DNA of 64,000 nucleotides from Brevundimonas sp. (GCF_030682035.1 NZ_JAUXQZ010000028.1:1-64000), one strand, 5' to 3'. Positions 9,223 to 18,285 are shown, counted from the stretch's first letter. Translations and numbers: made by a program. Notes: a model not told the origin generated them from the letters alone.

Positions 9223-9680
9223 GCGCCCAGTCCTAGCCGCAGCCGCTTGCGCAAGGCAATGAGGTCCAGACAGGCGCGGGCCGCGCCGCCGCCCTTGTCG
9301 CCCTCGCTGATCCGCGCCCGGGCCCAGGCCTGGTTCTCGTCCTCGGTGGCCAGGATACCGTTGCCGATGGCCACGCCCTTGACACCCAGACTGGCCAGCG
9401 CCGCCGCCGACTGATCCGCGACAATCTCGAAATGATAGGTCTCGCCCCGGATGACGCAGCCCAGGGCGACATAGCCGTCGTAGCGCGGGGCGGTCGGGAA
9501 ACGGCCGGCCTCCTCGGCCAGGGCGATGGCGGTCGGGATCTCAAGGACCCCGGGCACCGATACGACGTCGAAATCGGCGCCCAGCGCGCGCAGGGCGCCC
9601 TTCGACCCTTCCAGCAGGGCGTCGGCCAGGTCGTCATAGAAGCGCGCCTCGACGATGAGGACGCGGGGGGGATCGCTCAG
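9219..9680 (-). CDS. ribH: Lumazine synthase, probably CTG-initiated
   Basis: Joins 5-amino-6-ribitylaminouracil and dihydroxybutanone phosphate to form lumazine, the penultimate riboflavin step. The family start is encoded by [18 protein letters not shown], about 40 residues upstream of the first in-frame GTG, so the real start must lie upstream. The frame has no ATG, GTG or TTG there. CTG at 9680 forms a CTGA overlap with the ribB stop and has GGAGAAG about 8 bases upstream, giving 153 residues, a normal length. Substrate-binding segments include [11 protein letters not shown] and [14 protein letters not shown] infer a CTG start; a sequencing error is the alternative. Confidence 0.88.
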   Translation of the reverse strand: MSDPPRVLIVEARFYDDLADALLEGSKGALRALGADFDVVSVPGVLEIPTAIALAEEAGRFPTAPRYDGYVALGCVIRGETYHFEIVADQSAAALASLGVKGVAIGNGILATEDENQAWARARISEGDKGGGAARACLDLIALRKRLRLGLGA

Positions 9681-10810
9681 GATTGGTCTTCTCCGTCCAT
9701 GTCGCGCCAGCCGGCGATGCGCAGGCCGTAGCCTTCAAGCGCTGCGGGGTTGGGGCGGGTCGAGCTCATCACGATCATGTCGCGCACGCCGAGATCGAGC
9801 AGGATCTGGGCCCCGACGCCGTAGTTGCGGATCGAACGGTCGACGGCCGCGGGCTTTTCAACCCCGGCCAGCCGCTCGGCTAGCCCGTGCAGGTCCGGGT
9901 CGCGCAGGAAGACGGTGACACCCGCGCCCTCGTGCCGGCTGATCGCCTGCAGGGCCTGAGGCACATAGTTCTGGCGGGCTTCGACATGGCCGAGGATATC
10001 CGCCGCGAAATCGACCTGGTGCATCCGCACCAGTGTCGGCTTGCCTGGCTCGATCTTGCCCTTGACCAGAGCGATATGCTCGTGACCCTCGATGGTGTTC
10101 CGGTACAGCATCAGCCGGAAGGGTCCGCCATGGACGCTTTCGAACGGCGTATCCATGACCCGCTCGACATAGCGTTCGGTGCGGCGGCGGTAGGCGATCA
10201 GGTCGGCGATGGTGCCTATCTTGAGGCCATGAAGTTGGGCGAAGGCGACCAGATCGGGCATCCGCGCCATCGAGCCGTCGTCGTTCATGATCTCGCAGAT
10301 GACTCCGGCGGGCGTCAGCCCGGCCATGCGCGAGATGTCGACAGCCGCCTCGGTGTGGCCGGTGCGGACCAGAACGCCGCCGTCGCGGGCGACCAGCGGA
10401 AAGACGTGGCCCGGCGAGACGATGTCGTCGGCGCCCTTGGTCGGGTCTGAGGCGACCTGCACCGTCCGCGCGCGGTCGGCGGCGCTGATACCGGTGGTCA
10501 CGCCCTCGCGCGCCTCGATGGAGACCGTGAAGGCCGTGCCCATACTGGTTCGGTTCTCGGCGGCCATGGGCGGCAGGCGTAGCTGGCGGGCGCGATCACC
10601 AGTGATGGCCAGACAAATGAGGCCGCGCGCGTGGCGGGCCATGAAATTGATCTGGTCCGGCGTGGCGAACTGGGCTGGAATAATGATGTCGCCCTCGTTC
10701 TCCCGATCCTCGGCGTCGACGAGGATGTAGGGCTTGCCGTTGCGGGCGTCCTCGAGGATGTCCTCAATGGGGCTGATCGGGCTGTCGTTCATGTTGGCGG
10801 CCAGTTGCAT
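9677..10810 (-). CDS. ribB: Dihydroxybutanone-phosphate synthase with degenerate cyclohydrolase II domain
   Basis: The N-terminal 200 residues form 3,4-dihydroxy-2-butanone 4-phosphate from ribulose 5-phosphate. The acidic metal loop [13 protein letters not shown] and the [14 protein letters not shown] motif are intact. The C-terminal 175 residues resemble GTP cyclohydrolase II (ending [15 protein letters not shown]) but lack the zinc cysteines normally found after the RVHSE-like strand; here the strand reads [14 protein letters not shown]. The second activity is therefore probably absent, as in the RibBX-type proteins of rhizobia. The start at 10810 makes a TGATG junction with ribE. A separate ribA should exist elsewhere. 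Confidence 0.92.
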   Translation of the reverse strand: MQLAANMNDSPISPIEDILEDARNGKPYILVDAEDRENEGDIIIPAQFATPDQINFMARHARGLICLAITGDRARQLRLPPMAAENRTSMGTAFTVSIEAREGVTTGISAADRARTVQVASDPTKGADDIVSPGHVFPLVARDGGVLVRTGHTEAAVDISRMAGLTPAGVICEIMNDDGSMARMPDLVAFAQLHGLKIGTIADLIAYRRRTERYVERVMDTPFESVHGGPFRLMLYRNTIEGHEHIALVKGKIEPGKPTLVRMHQVDFAADILGHVEARQNYVPQALQAISRHEGAGVTVFLRDPDLHGLAERLAGVEKPAAVDRSIRNYGVGAQILLDLGVRDMIVMSSTRPNPAALEGYGLRIAGWRDMDGEDQS

Positions 10811-11415
10811 CACGCCGTCTCCTGCCACCGCGCGAGATATCGCGCCAGCATATCGATCTCGAGATTGACCATGTCACCGGCTTTCAGCGCACCCAGCGTC
10901 GTGGCCTCCCGGGTGTGGGGGATGATGTTGAGACCGAAAACCTCGCCCTCCACAGCGTTGACGGTCAGAGACACCCCGTCGACCGTGATCGACCCCTTGG
11001 CCGCGATATAGCGGTGCAGGGGCGCCGGGGCGGCGATGTCGATGCGGTGCGAGCCGCCCTCGGGCGTCACTGACACAACCCGGCCAAGTCCGTCGACATG
11101 CCCCGAGACGATATGACCCCCCAGTTCGTCGCCCAGTTTCGCGGCCCGCTCCAGATTGACCGGATCGCCCTCGCGCCAAGACCCCAGCGTGGTCTTCGAC
11201 AGGGTCTCGCCCGACACCTCGACCGCGAACCAGCCCCCTCCTTGCGCGCCCTGGCCCTTTTCGGTGACCGTCAGACAGCAGCCCGCATGGCTGATCGATG
11301 CGCCGAGGTCGATGCCCAAGGTGTCCCAGGCGGTCTCGATCTCATAGCGCCGGTCGCGCTCGGTCTGTCTGACCGACCGGACGCGGCCGATGTCTGTGAC
11401 GATGCCTGTGAACAT
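10810..11415 (-). CDS. ribE: Riboflavin synthase, alpha chain
   Basis: Dismutates two lumazine molecules into riboflavin and a pyrimidine. The 201-residue product starts with the invariant MFTGIV and shows the two internally repeated lumazine-binding domains: the first around ISHAGCCLTVTE, the second around ITVDGVSLTVN, each with the typical G-hydrophobic-T signature. HIVSGHVDG links them. The ATG at 11415 overlaps the ribD stop by one base (TGATG), and its own stop overlaps ribB the same way, so ribD-ribE-ribB-ribH is translated as one coupled chain. Confidence 0.96.
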   Translation of the reverse strand: MFTGIVTDIGRVRSVRQTERDRRYEIETAWDTLGIDLGASISHAGCCLTVTEKGQGAQGGGWFAVEVSGETLSKTTLGSWREGDPVNLERAAKLGDELGGHIVSGHVDGLGRVVSVTPEGGSHRIDIAAPAPLHRYIAAKGSITVDGVSLTVNAVEGEVFGLNIIPHTREATTLGALKAGDMVNLEIDMLARYLARWQETA

Positions 11416-12065
11416 CAGAGCCTCTCGTAGCGCTCCAACAGATCGGAACCCAGGGGCTCGACCGCAATACGGCGGAACCGTCGCGCCTCGCCCAACAGGG
11501 CGACGTCGAGCGAGCCAACGCCGGGGCGCGCCTCGGCCCCGAGCAGGATCGGGGCCCGGAACCATTCGATCCGGTCGACGGCGTCCGCGCGCAGGAAGCT
11601 GGCCGCCACCTGACCGCCGCCCTCGACCAGCAGCGACCGGATTCCCTCGCCGTACAGTGCGGCCAGGGTGTGGCTCAGCGACGGGCGCCCGTCCGGCGCC
11701 GCGTGCACCTTGATCACCCTGACCCCGGCCGCTTCGAGCCCGGGGGACGGAAACTGGACGGTGAAGACGATGAGCGGCGTTTCGCGCGCTGTCCGCACCA
11801 GGTTCGACTCCAGACCCAGCCGCTGACGGCTGTCGAGCACCACGCGCACGGGCTGGTCGATCGGGCGGCCGGGCAGCCGCGCCGTCAGTTGCGGATCGTC
11901 GGCGAGCGCCGTCTCGACGCCCACCAGAACGGCGTCATGGGCTGCGCGCAGGCGGTGGCCTTCCAGACGCGCTTCCTCGCCGGTGATCCACTGGCTCTCG
12001 CCCGAGGCCGTGGCGATACGGGCGTCCAGTGAGGTGGCCAGTTTCAGGGTGACGCGCGGGCGCAT
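11415..12065 (-). CDS. ribD: RibD-type reductase domain without deaminase domain
   Basis: Matches only the C-terminal half of RibD, the NADPH-dependent 5-amino-6-(5-phosphoribosylamino)uracil reductase. The 216 residues begin RPRVTLKLATSLDARIA and contain the SQWITGEEAR motif, the HDAVLVGVETALADDPQLTA segment and the VEGGGQVAASFL turn. The zinc deaminase domain that normally precedes this (HAE and PCxxxG-type motifs) is missing, and nrdR overlaps the start (TGATG), leaving no room for it. A stand-alone deaminase must be encoded elsewhere for riboflavin synthesis to work. The sequence looks intact, not broken. Confidence 0.9.
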   Translation of the reverse strand: MRPRVTLKLATSLDARIATASGESQWITGEEARLEGHRLRAAHDAVLVGVETALADDPQLTARLPGRPIDQPVRVVLDSRQRLGLESNLVRTARETPLIVFTVQFPSPGLEAAGVRVIKVHAAPDGRPSLSHTLAALYGEGIRSLLVEGGGQVAASFLRADAVDRIEWFRAPILLGAEARPGVGSLDVALLGEARRFRRIAVEPLGSDLLERYERL

Positions 12066-12523
12066 CAGCTTTCGTCCAGACCCTCATCGCCCAGGAACCG
12101 CGCGAAATCGCCGGTATGGCGGAAATCCTTGTAAACCGAGGCGTAGCGGACGTAGGCGACCTCATCGACCGACTTCAGCGCCTTCATGATGAAATCGCCG
12201 ACCGTCGAGGACGGGATCTCGGTCTCGCCCAGGCTTTCGAGCTGGCGGGTGATGCGGCTGACCAGCTGCTCGATCTGCTCGGCCTGCACCGGGCGTTTGC
12301 GCAGGGCCACGTTCAGCGACCGCTCCAGCTTGTCGCGGTCAAAGGGCGCGCGGCGGCCGTTGCGCTTCAGGATCATCAGCTCGCGCAACTGCACCCGCTC
12401 GAAGGTGGTGAACCGCCCGCTGCACTGCGGGCAGGACCGGCGGCGACGGATGGCGGCGCCGTCGTCGGACGGGCGGCTGTCCTTCACCTGACTGTCCTGA
12501 TGTCCGCAGAAAGGGCATTTCAT
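12065..12523 (-). CDS. nrdR: Transcriptional repressor NrdR
   Basis: A nucleotide-sensing repressor of ribonucleotide reductase genes. The 152-residue product has the N-terminal zinc ribbon (CPFCGHQDS ... [12 protein letters not shown]) followed by an ATP-cone domain ([20 protein letters not shown]). The start at 12523 is the ATG of MKCPFCG, 14 codons inside the longest frame and matching all family members. It lies seven bases after glyA and its stop overlaps the ribD start, an order (glyA-nrdR-rib) common in alphaproteobacteria. Confidence 0.97.
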   Translation of the reverse strand: MKCPFCGHQDSQVKDSRPSDDGAAIRRRRSCPQCSGRFTTFERVQLRELMILKRNGRRAPFDRDKLERSLNVALRKRPVQAEQIEQLVSRITRQLESLGETEIPSSTVGDFIMKALKSVDEVAYVRYASVYKDFRHTGDFARFLGDEGLDES

Positions 12524-12530
12524 CGGCGGT

Positions 12531-13814
12531 CTATCCGTAAATCGGGAAGCGACGCGTGAGTTCACGCACCTCGGCCGCGACCCGCTGCGACACGCCCGCG
12601 TCGGCCTCGTCGCCGCCCTTCATCGAGTCGATGACGTCGGCGATCCAGTGGCCGACCTGCTGGAACTCGCCCACGCCGAAGCCGCGGGTGGTGCCGGCCG
12701 GCGTACCAAGGCGGACGCCGGAGGTGATCGTGAAGGGCGTGCTGTCGAACGGCACGCCATTCTTGTTGCAGGTCATCAGGGCGTGCTCCAGCGCCGCCTC
12801 CGTGGCCTTGCCGGTGACGCCCTTGGGCCGCAGATCGACCAGCATCAGGTGGCTATCGGTGCCCCCCGAGACGATGGCCGCCCCCCGCTCAACCAGCACG
12901 GCGGCCAGGGCTTGGGCGTTGGTCACGACCTGCTGGGCATAGAGCTTGAACTCCGGCTTCAGCGCCTCGCCGAAGGCCACGGCCTTGGCGGCGATGACAT
13001 GCTCCAGCGGCCCGCCCTGCAGGCCCGGGAAGACGGCGGAGTTGATCTTCTTCGCGATCTCACCGTCGTTGGTCAGGACCATGCCGCCGCGCGGGCCACG
13101 CAGGGTCTTGTGCGTCGTGGTGGTGACGACATGGGCGTGCGGCAGGGGGTCGGGATAGACGCCGCCGGCGATCAGGCCGGCATAGTGGGCCATGTCCACC
13201 ATCAGATACGCCCCGACGCTGTCGGCGATCTCGCGGAAGCGCGCAAAGTCGATGTGGCGGCTGTAGGCGCTGGCGCCGGCGAGGATCAGCTTCGGCTTCT
13301 CCTTCCCGGCCATTTCCGCGACGTGGTCGTAGTCGATCAGATGATCGTCCTCGCGCACCTTGTAGGTCACGGGCCGGAACCATTTGCCGGACTGGTTGGC
13401 AGGCGAGCCGTGGGTCAGGTGGCCGCCGGCGGCCAGATCCATGCCCAGGAAGGCATCACCCGGCTGCAGCAGTGCCATGAATACGGCCTGGTTGGCCTGG
13501 GCCCCCGAGTGCGGCTGGACGTTGGCGAAGGCGCAGCCGAACAGGGTCTTGGCGCGTTCGCGGGCGAGGTTCTCGGTGACGTCGACATATTCGCAGCCGC
13601 CGTAGTAGCGGCGTCCGGGATAGCCCTCGGCGTATTTGTTGGTCAGGACCGAGCCCTGCGCCTCCAGCACCGCCTTCGAGACGATGTTCTCGGAGGCGAT
13701 CAGCTCGATCTGCTCCTTCTGACGGCCCAGCTCGCCCTGGATGCCGCCGAAGATGTCGGGATCGGCCTCGGCGAGGCTTTTCGAGAAATAGGCGTCATGG
13801 GTGAAGGCGGTCAC
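12531..13814 (-). CDS. glyA: Serine hydroxymethyltransferase
   Basis: A PLP enzyme that interconverts serine and glycine with tetrahydrofolate, the main source of one-carbon units. The 427-residue product contains the PLP-lysine motif [15 protein letters not shown], the [20 protein letters not shown] substrate region, [13 protein letters not shown] and [12 protein letters not shown] chose the GTG at 13814 ([14 protein letters not shown]) because GGGGA lies about seven bases upstream and the upstream ten codons have no family counterpart. The ATG at 13844 is the alternative. Confidence 0.95.
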   Translation of the reverse strand: MTAFTHDAYFSKSLAEADPDIFGGIQGELGRQKEQIELIASENIVSKAVLEAQGSVLTNKYAEGYPGRRYYGGCEYVDVTENLARERAKTLFGCAFANVQPHSGAQANQAVFMALLQPGDAFLGMDLAAGGHLTHGSPANQSGKWFRPVTYKVREDDHLIDYDHVAEMAGKEKPKLILAGASAYSRHIDFARFREIADSVGAYLMVDMAHYAGLIAGGVYPDPLPHAHVVTTTTHKTLRGPRGGMVLTNDGEIAKKINSAVFPGLQGGPLEHVIAAKAVAFGEALKPEFKLYAQQVVTNAQALAAVLVERGAAIVSGGTDSHLMLVDLRPKGVTGKATEAALEHALMTCNKNGVPFDSTPFTITSGVRLGTPAGTTRGFGVGEFQQVGHWIADVIDSMKGGDEADAGVSQRVAAEVRELTRRFPIYG

Positions 13815-13881
13815 GTGGAGTCCCCGAAAACTGCGGTGCTTCATTTAGGCCCGCCGGCGAGGGACCACAACATCTTGTGGG

Positions 13882-14067
13882 TCAGCGCGCCGCCAAGGCC
13901 CGTTTCAGCTTGGCGAGGGCGATGCGCTCCAGACCCGCGCGTTCGGTCGCCGGCCCGATGGCCGAGGCCTCTACGCCGGTCGCGACGTGCACGGCGGAGC
14001 ATTTCAGGTAGGGCCCGTTGCGGGTCAGTTCGACGATGACTTCGCCGATGTCGTCAGGCGACGGCAG
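13882..14067 (-). CDS. DUF6898-like small protein without a standard start
   Basis: An uninterrupted minus-strand frame overlaps the 3' end of hemA by 14 bases and ends at 13882. It encodes about 61 residues including DDIGEVIVELTRNG, YLKCSAVHVATGVEAS and AIGPATERAGLERIALAKLK. The layout of two strand pairs, then ATG-EAS-GPA and an amphipathic helix resembles small alphaproteobacterial DUF6898 proteins as I remember them. The frame has no ATG, GTG or TTG between the preceding stop and the conserved region. CTG at 14067 gives a sensible N terminus (L-PSPDDIGEV). I see no clear ribosome binding site, so coupling to hemA is likely. Confidence 0.55.
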   Translation of the reverse strand: MPSPDDIGEVIVELTRNGPYLKCSAVHVATGVEASAIGPATERAGLERIALAKLKRALAAR

Positions 14068-15280
14068 GAAGGCGCGCCACGTTGCAATGGGTCCACAGGG
14101 CGTCCATGGCGCGGACGAGGTCGTCCATCATGGCGTCGGTGTGGTTGGGCGACGGGGTGAAGCGCAGCCGCTCCGTGCCCTTGGGCACGGTCGGATAGTT
14201 GATCGGCTGGACGTAGACGCCGTGCTCTTCCAGCAGCATGTCCGAGATCATCTTGGTGTGGACCGGATCGCCGACGAACACCGGCACGATGTGGCTGACC
14301 GAGTCCATCACCGGAATGCCGGCGGCGGCGAACCGGGCCTTGAGGGTGGCGGCGCGCTCCTGATGGGCCTCGCGCAGTTCCGGATGGGCCTTCAGGTGGC
14401 GCACCGAGGCCAGGGCCCCCGCGGTCAGGGCCGGCGGCAGGCTGGTGGTGAAGATGAAGCCCGAGGCCCAGCTGCGCACGGCGTCGATGATCACCGCGTC
14501 GGCGGCGATATAGCCGCCCATCACCCCGATGGCCTTGCCCAGGGTGCATTCGACGATGTCGATCCCGTCCAGCACCCCGTCGCGCTCGGCCACGCCCGCG
14601 CCCGTCGCGCCGTACAGGCCGACCGCATGGACTTCGTCGAGATAGGTCAGGGCGCCGTATTTACGGGCCAGGGCGATGGTCCCGGCCAGGTCGGCGATGT
14701 CGCCGTCCATGGAATAGACGCTCTCGAAGGCGATCAGCTTGGGCGCATCAACGGGCGCATCGCGCAGCAGGGCCTCCAGATGCTCCAGATCGTTGTGGGC
14801 GTAGATGTGCCGCTCGCAACCGCCGTTGCGGATGCCCGCGATCATCGAGGCGTGGTTCAGGCTGTCGGAGAAGATGATCAGCCCCGGCAGGATGCGCTGC
14901 AGGGTCGTCAAGGTCGCCTCATTGGCCACATAGCCCGAGGTGAACAGCAGGGCCGCTTCCTTCTGGTGCCAGCCGGCCAGTTCGGCTTCCAGATCGACCG
15001 CCGACCGGGTCGTGCCCGAGATGTTGCGCGTGCCGCCGGCTCCGGCGCCGACCGCCTCGATCTCGGCCTGCATGGCCTCCAGCACCGCCGGGTGCTGGCC
15101 CATGCCCAGATAGTCGTTGGAGCACCAGACGATGACGTCCTGCTCGCTTCCGTCGGCGCGACGGCGGATGGCTTTCGGGAACTCGCCGCGCACGCGCTTG
15201 AGGTCGGCGAAGACGCGATAGCGCCCCTCGCCCTTGACCTGCTCCACAGCGGTCTGGAATGCGGCCTGGTAGTCGAACAA
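14054..15280 (-). CDS. hemA: 5-aminolevulinate synthase
   Basis: Condenses glycine and succinyl-CoA to 5-aminolevulinate, the first step of alphaproteobacterial heme synthesis, using PLP. The 408-residue product matches the family from FDYQAAFQTAVEQVK. It contains WCSNDYLGMGQHP, the SMDGDIADL segment, LDEVHAVGLYG, and the PLP-lysine region ECTLGKAIGVMGGY. Start is the TTG at 15280, because the family N terminus begins exactly there and no ATG is near; GGGG lies nine bases upstream. The 31-codon extension to an ATG at 15373 has no family match. A Fur-like palindrome lies about 100 bases upstream. hemB is 5 kb away. Confidence 0.95.
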   Translation of the reverse strand: MFDYQAAFQTAVEQVKGEGRYRVFADLKRVRGEFPKAIRRRADGSEQDVIVWCSNDYLGMGQHPAVLEAMQAEIEAVGAGAGGTRNISGTTRSAVDLEAELAGWHQKEAALLFTSGYVANEATLTTLQRILPGLIIFSDSLNHASMIAGIRNGGCERHIYAHNDLEHLEALLRDAPVDAPKLIAFESVYSMDGDIADLAGTIALARKYGALTYLDEVHAVGLYGATGAGVAERDGVLDGIDIVECTLGKAIGVMGGYIAADAVIIDAVRSWASGFIFTTSLPPALTAGALASVRHLKAHPELREAHQERAATLKARFAAAGIPVMDSVSHIVPVFVGDPVHTKMISDMLLEEHGVYVQPINYPTVPKGTERLRFTPSPNHTDAMMDDLVRAMDALWTHCNVARLPAVA

Positions 15281-15381
15281 GCGCTGGAGCCCCGAACGGC
15301 ACGAAACTGATGGTCGGGTGATGCGCCGATCAGGCCGATTTGTCCATGAATCGGAACGGACAAAAGGCCGCAAGTCCTTAA

Positions 15382-15398
15382 TTGATAACGGTTCTCAA
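15382..15398. promoter_or_regulatory. Fur/Irr-like inverted repeat upstream of hemA
   Basis: TTGATAAC-G-GTTCTCAA is an 8-1-8 inverted repeat with a single mismatch, resembling the 7-1-7 Fur box pattern (TGATAAT-N-ATTATCA). It sits in the hemA upstream gap, directly after the mmsB stop. Iron control of the committed heme step is a reasonable inference; binding is not shown. Confidence 0.4.
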
Positions 15399-16304
15399 CT
15401 ATGCCTTCGGCAACTGGTCCAGTTCTCCCCGCAGCATCTGCAAGATGCCCGAGAAGTCCCGGCCGCCGTAACCCAACCGATCGAACAGCTGAAACAGGGC
15501 CTCGGTCTGGGCGCCCAGGGGCGTGCTCGCCCCCGACCTGGCCGCCGCGTCCTGGGCCAGTTTCAAATCCTTCAGCATCATGACCGTGGCGAAGCCGCCG
15601 TCGTAGTTGCGGTTCGACGGCGCGGTCGGCACTGGGCCGGGCCACGGATAGTAGGTGGTCACGCTCCAGCTCTGGCCCGAGGACTTGGCGGCGATGTCGA
15701 AGAATTTCACCGGGTCCAGACCCAGTTTCTCCGCCAGGGCGATGGCCTCGCAGGTCCCCAGCATGGTGATGCCGAGGATCATGTTGTTGCAGATCTTGGC
15801 CGCCTGCCCCGCCCCGTGGTCACCGGCGCGGAAGCTGGCCCGGCTCATGGGCTCCAGCGCCGCCTCGATGCGGGCGAACTCCGGCTCGTCGCAGCCGACC
15901 ATGAAGGCGAGGGTTCCGGCGTCCGCCGCCATGGTCCCGCCCGAGACGGGGGCGTCGGCGAAGGTGTAACCCGCCTCTCCGGCCAGACCCGCCACCTTGC
16001 GCGCCGTGTCCACGTCGATGGTCGAACAGTCCAACAGCAGGGCCGAGGTCGGCGCCGCGCCGATGATCTGTTCCGCATAGACCTTCAGCACATGCGGACC
16101 GGCGGGCAACATGGTGATGACGACGTCAGCGTCCTTGACCGCCTCGACGACCGAGCCGACCGGCGTGCAGCCCGCGGCGGCGGCGCGGTCCAGCGCGGCC
16201 TGCGCCAGGTCGAAAGCGGCGACAGCGTGGCCGGCCCTGGCCTGGTTGGCGGCCATGCCCCCGCCCATGTTGCCGAGGCCGATGAAGGCGATCTTGTGGG
16301 TCAT
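15399..16304 (-). CDS. mmsB: 3-hydroxyisobutyrate dehydrogenase
   Basis: Oxidises 3-hydroxyisobutyrate to methylmalonate semialdehyde with NAD+ in valine breakdown. The 301-residue product opens with the Rossmann signature KIAFIGLGNMGGGMAANQARAG, has DAPVSGGTMAADAGTLAF (substrate loop), and the catalytic lysine region GAGQAAKICNNM. The ATG at 16304 is preceded by GGGAGA. It is the last gene of a leftward run carrying other valine-pathway enzymes, 76 bases after a lipoprotein methyltransferase gene. Confidence 0.94.
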   Translation of the reverse strand: MTHKIAFIGLGNMGGGMAANQARAGHAVAAFDLAQAALDRAAAAGCTPVGSVVEAVKDADVVITMLPAGPHVLKVYAEQIIGAAPTSALLLDCSTIDVDTARKVAGLAGEAGYTFADAPVSGGTMAADAGTLAFMVGCDEPEFARIEAALEPMSRASFRAGDHGAGQAAKICNNMILGITMLGTCEAIALAEKLGLDPVKFFDIAAKSSGQSWSVTTYYPWPGPVPTAPSNRNYDGGFATVMMLKDLKLAQDAAARSGASTPLGAQTEALFQLFDRLGYGGRDFSGILQMLRGELDQLPKA

Positions 16305-16380
16305 GGCGTCGTCTCCCGATAAACTGGCGGGAGGGTTAGCCGCTCGCCCACGCTCTCGCCAGCACCCCACATGAATTTGC

Positions 16381-17130
16381 TCAGCCGGGTTTGCGGAAAC
16401 GATAGACGAACTGGTCGGTTCGGCCGCGGATGGCCTCGTCGAAGACATTGACGGTGCGATCATCCGCCGGATTGGCGACGGCGTTGGACTCTCCGTCGAA
16501 AACGAAGCCGGCTGCCTCGACCTCGGCCCGCAAGGAGGCGCCCTCGATGCGGTGCAGGGTCTGGACCTCGCTGTGCCCGGTGCCGGCCCGGCCCGCGTGA
16601 TCGATGACGATGAAGACGCCGCCGGGCTTCAGGGCGGCGAAGATCGCCCGGTTCATCAGGGCCACATCAGTGTTGAAGGCCGGGATGTGAAAGTCGTGAT
16701 ATTCTTGGCTCATGAACACCGCGTCGAGCGGCTCGGGGAAGCTCAAGGTATTCAGGTCTCCGTTGACCCGCATCACATTGGGATAGGCGGCGACCAGGGC
16801 GTCAGCCCGGCCGTTCTCGCGCTCTGCAGTGCGGTTGGGCACGAAGGCATAGACCTTGCCCGTGTCGCCGACGGTGCGGGCGAACAACCGGGTGAAATAG
16901 CCGGCGCCGGGGCGGATGTCGGCGACCTTCCAGCCCGGGGCGACCCCGGCGAAGGCCAGCATCCGGTCGGGATGGCGGAAGGGGTCGCGGGCGACTTCAT
17001 CGGCCGGGCGCAGCGGATCGGCGACAGCGGCGCGGTGCAGTTCAGCGAGCGCCGGGGTCTGATAGTCCCCGGAGGCGCAGGCGCCCAGGGACAGGGCGAT
17101 GACGGCGGCGGCGAACAACGATTTCAGCAT
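16381..17130 (-). CDS. Lipoprotein-signal predicted methyltransferase (COG4798-like)
   Basis: A 249-residue protein with a lipoprotein-type signal (MLKSLFAAAVIALSLGACAS, Cys at 18) ahead of a class I methyltransferase-like domain. The motif I loop is degenerate (VADIRPGAGYFTRLFA, where cytosolic enzymes have Asp/Glu-x-Gly-x-Gly). GGVFIVIDHAGRAGTG and TLHRIEGASLRAEVEAAGF match the predicted-methyltransferase family COG4798 as I recall it. An exported enzyme would lack S-adenosylmethionine, so either the signal keeps it at the membrane or the activity differs. It lies between two valine-catabolism genes, but its role there is unknown. Confidence 0.75.
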   Translation of the reverse strand: MLKSLFAAAVIALSLGACASGDYQTPALAELHRAAVADPLRPADEVARDPFRHPDRMLAFAGVAPGWKVADIRPGAGYFTRLFARTVGDTGKVYAFVPNRTAERENGRADALVAAYPNVMRVNGDLNTLSFPEPLDAVFMSQEYHDFHIPAFNTDVALMNRAIFAALKPGGVFIVIDHAGRAGTGHSEVQTLHRIEGASLRAEVEAAGFVFDGESNAVANPADDRTVNVFDEAIRGRTDQFVYRFRKPG

Positions 17131-17186
17131 GACGGTCCCCTTGGCGAGGACGAAACTACGCCCCGATTGTCACCGGGATGCAAGTG

Positions 17187-18236
17187 CTACGGCAGCGGTG
17201 TCCACACCTGATCAGGCGGGATCGGCGCAAACAGTCGCTCAAGGTCGGCCTCGCTGACGCCGGACAGGTCGGCGGGCGACCAGTTCGGCCTATTGTCCTT
17301 GTCCACCACCACGGCGCGGACACCCTCCTGGAAATCATGGGTCCGGACCACCCGGCCGCCGAGGCGGTATTCCAGCGCCATGTTCGCGGCGAAGGACGGC
17401 TGGGACCCACCGAGCCGCAATTGCCGCAGGGTGACCTTCAGGGCCTGCGGTGACTTGGTCCGCAAAGTCGCCAGTTGGGCCAGCGCCCAGTCGGAGCCGT
17501 CAGCCTCCAGCGCAGCGAAGACTTCCTCGACCGTGTCAAACGCGAACAGGCGGTCTATTGCCTCGCGGTGAGCGGCGGTGGGCGCCGGACCGGGATCGGC
17601 GGCGAAACTGGCGGCCACGGCCTGGGGGTTATCCGGATGGATCGCCAGCGCGGTCTTGAGCGCCTCGAGCCGTTCGGCGGGGACGAAATGGGTGTGAATA
17701 CCCAGCGCCACCGTATCCGCCGCCTTCAACCGCGCCCCGGTCAGCGCCAGCCAGACCCCGGTCTGGCCCGGCAAGCGCGGCAGGAACCAGCCGCCGCCAA
17801 CATCGGGAAACAGACCGATGCCGGTCTCGGGCATGGCATAGGTGGTGCGTTCAGTGGCGATGCGGATGTCCGCAGGCTCCGAAATGCCCACGCCGCCGCC
17901 CATGACGATGCCGTCGACGATCGCCGTGATCGGCTTGGGATAGTCGAACAACAGGTGGTTCAGCCGGTATTCGACCTTGAAGAAGGCCCGGGCCTCGGAC
18001 GCATCCCCTGCCCCGCTCTCGGCGATCATGCGGATGTCGCCGCCGGCGCAGAAGCCGCGCTCGCCCGCGTGGTCGATCAGCACTGACTGGACCGCGTCGT
18101 CGGTCCGCCAAACCAGCAGGGCCTCGGTCATCGCCTCGCACATGGCGCGGTTCAGCGCGTGCAGCGCCTTGGGCCGGTTCAGGGTGATGCGGCCGACGCC
18201 GGAATCGACGCGGGTCAGGACTTCAGACTCACTCAT
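17187..18236 (-). CDS. 3-hydroxyisobutyryl-CoA hydrolase (enoyl-CoA hydratase family)
   Basis: Hydrolyses 3-hydroxyisobutyryl-CoA in valine degradation. The crotonase fold is clear in the 349-residue product: RITLNRPKALHALNRAMC, the oxyanion-hole segment GFCAGGDIRM, IVMGGGVGISEPADIRIATE, and the catalytic region MPETGIGLFPDVGGGWFLPR, where the PETxIG and DVG residues mark the hydrolase subgroup. The large C-terminal helical part (AALEADGSDWA through RAVVVDKDNRPNW) is typical of HIBCH proteins and absent from simple hydratases. Its neighbours, acyl-CoA dehydrogenase and mmsB, support the assignment. Confidence 0.93.
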   Translation of the reverse strand: MSESEVLTRVDSGVGRITLNRPKALHALNRAMCEAMTEALLVWRTDDAVQSVLIDHAGERGFCAGGDIRMIAESGAGDASEARAFFKVEYRLNHLLFDYPKPITAIVDGIVMGGGVGISEPADIRIATERTTYAMPETGIGLFPDVGGGWFLPRLPGQTGVWLALTGARLKAADTVALGIHTHFVPAERLEALKTALAIHPDNPQAVAASFAADPGPAPTAAHREAIDRLFAFDTVEEVFAALEADGSDWALAQLATLRTKSPQALKVTLRQLRLGGSQPSFAANMALEYRLGGRVVRTHDFQEGVRAVVVDKDNRPNWSPADLSGVSEADLERLFAPIPPDQVWTPLP

Positions 18237-18285
18237 GGCGCCGCTCTAGGGGGGCGAAGCGGAGCCGTCCAGCCCGTCGCGGCCC

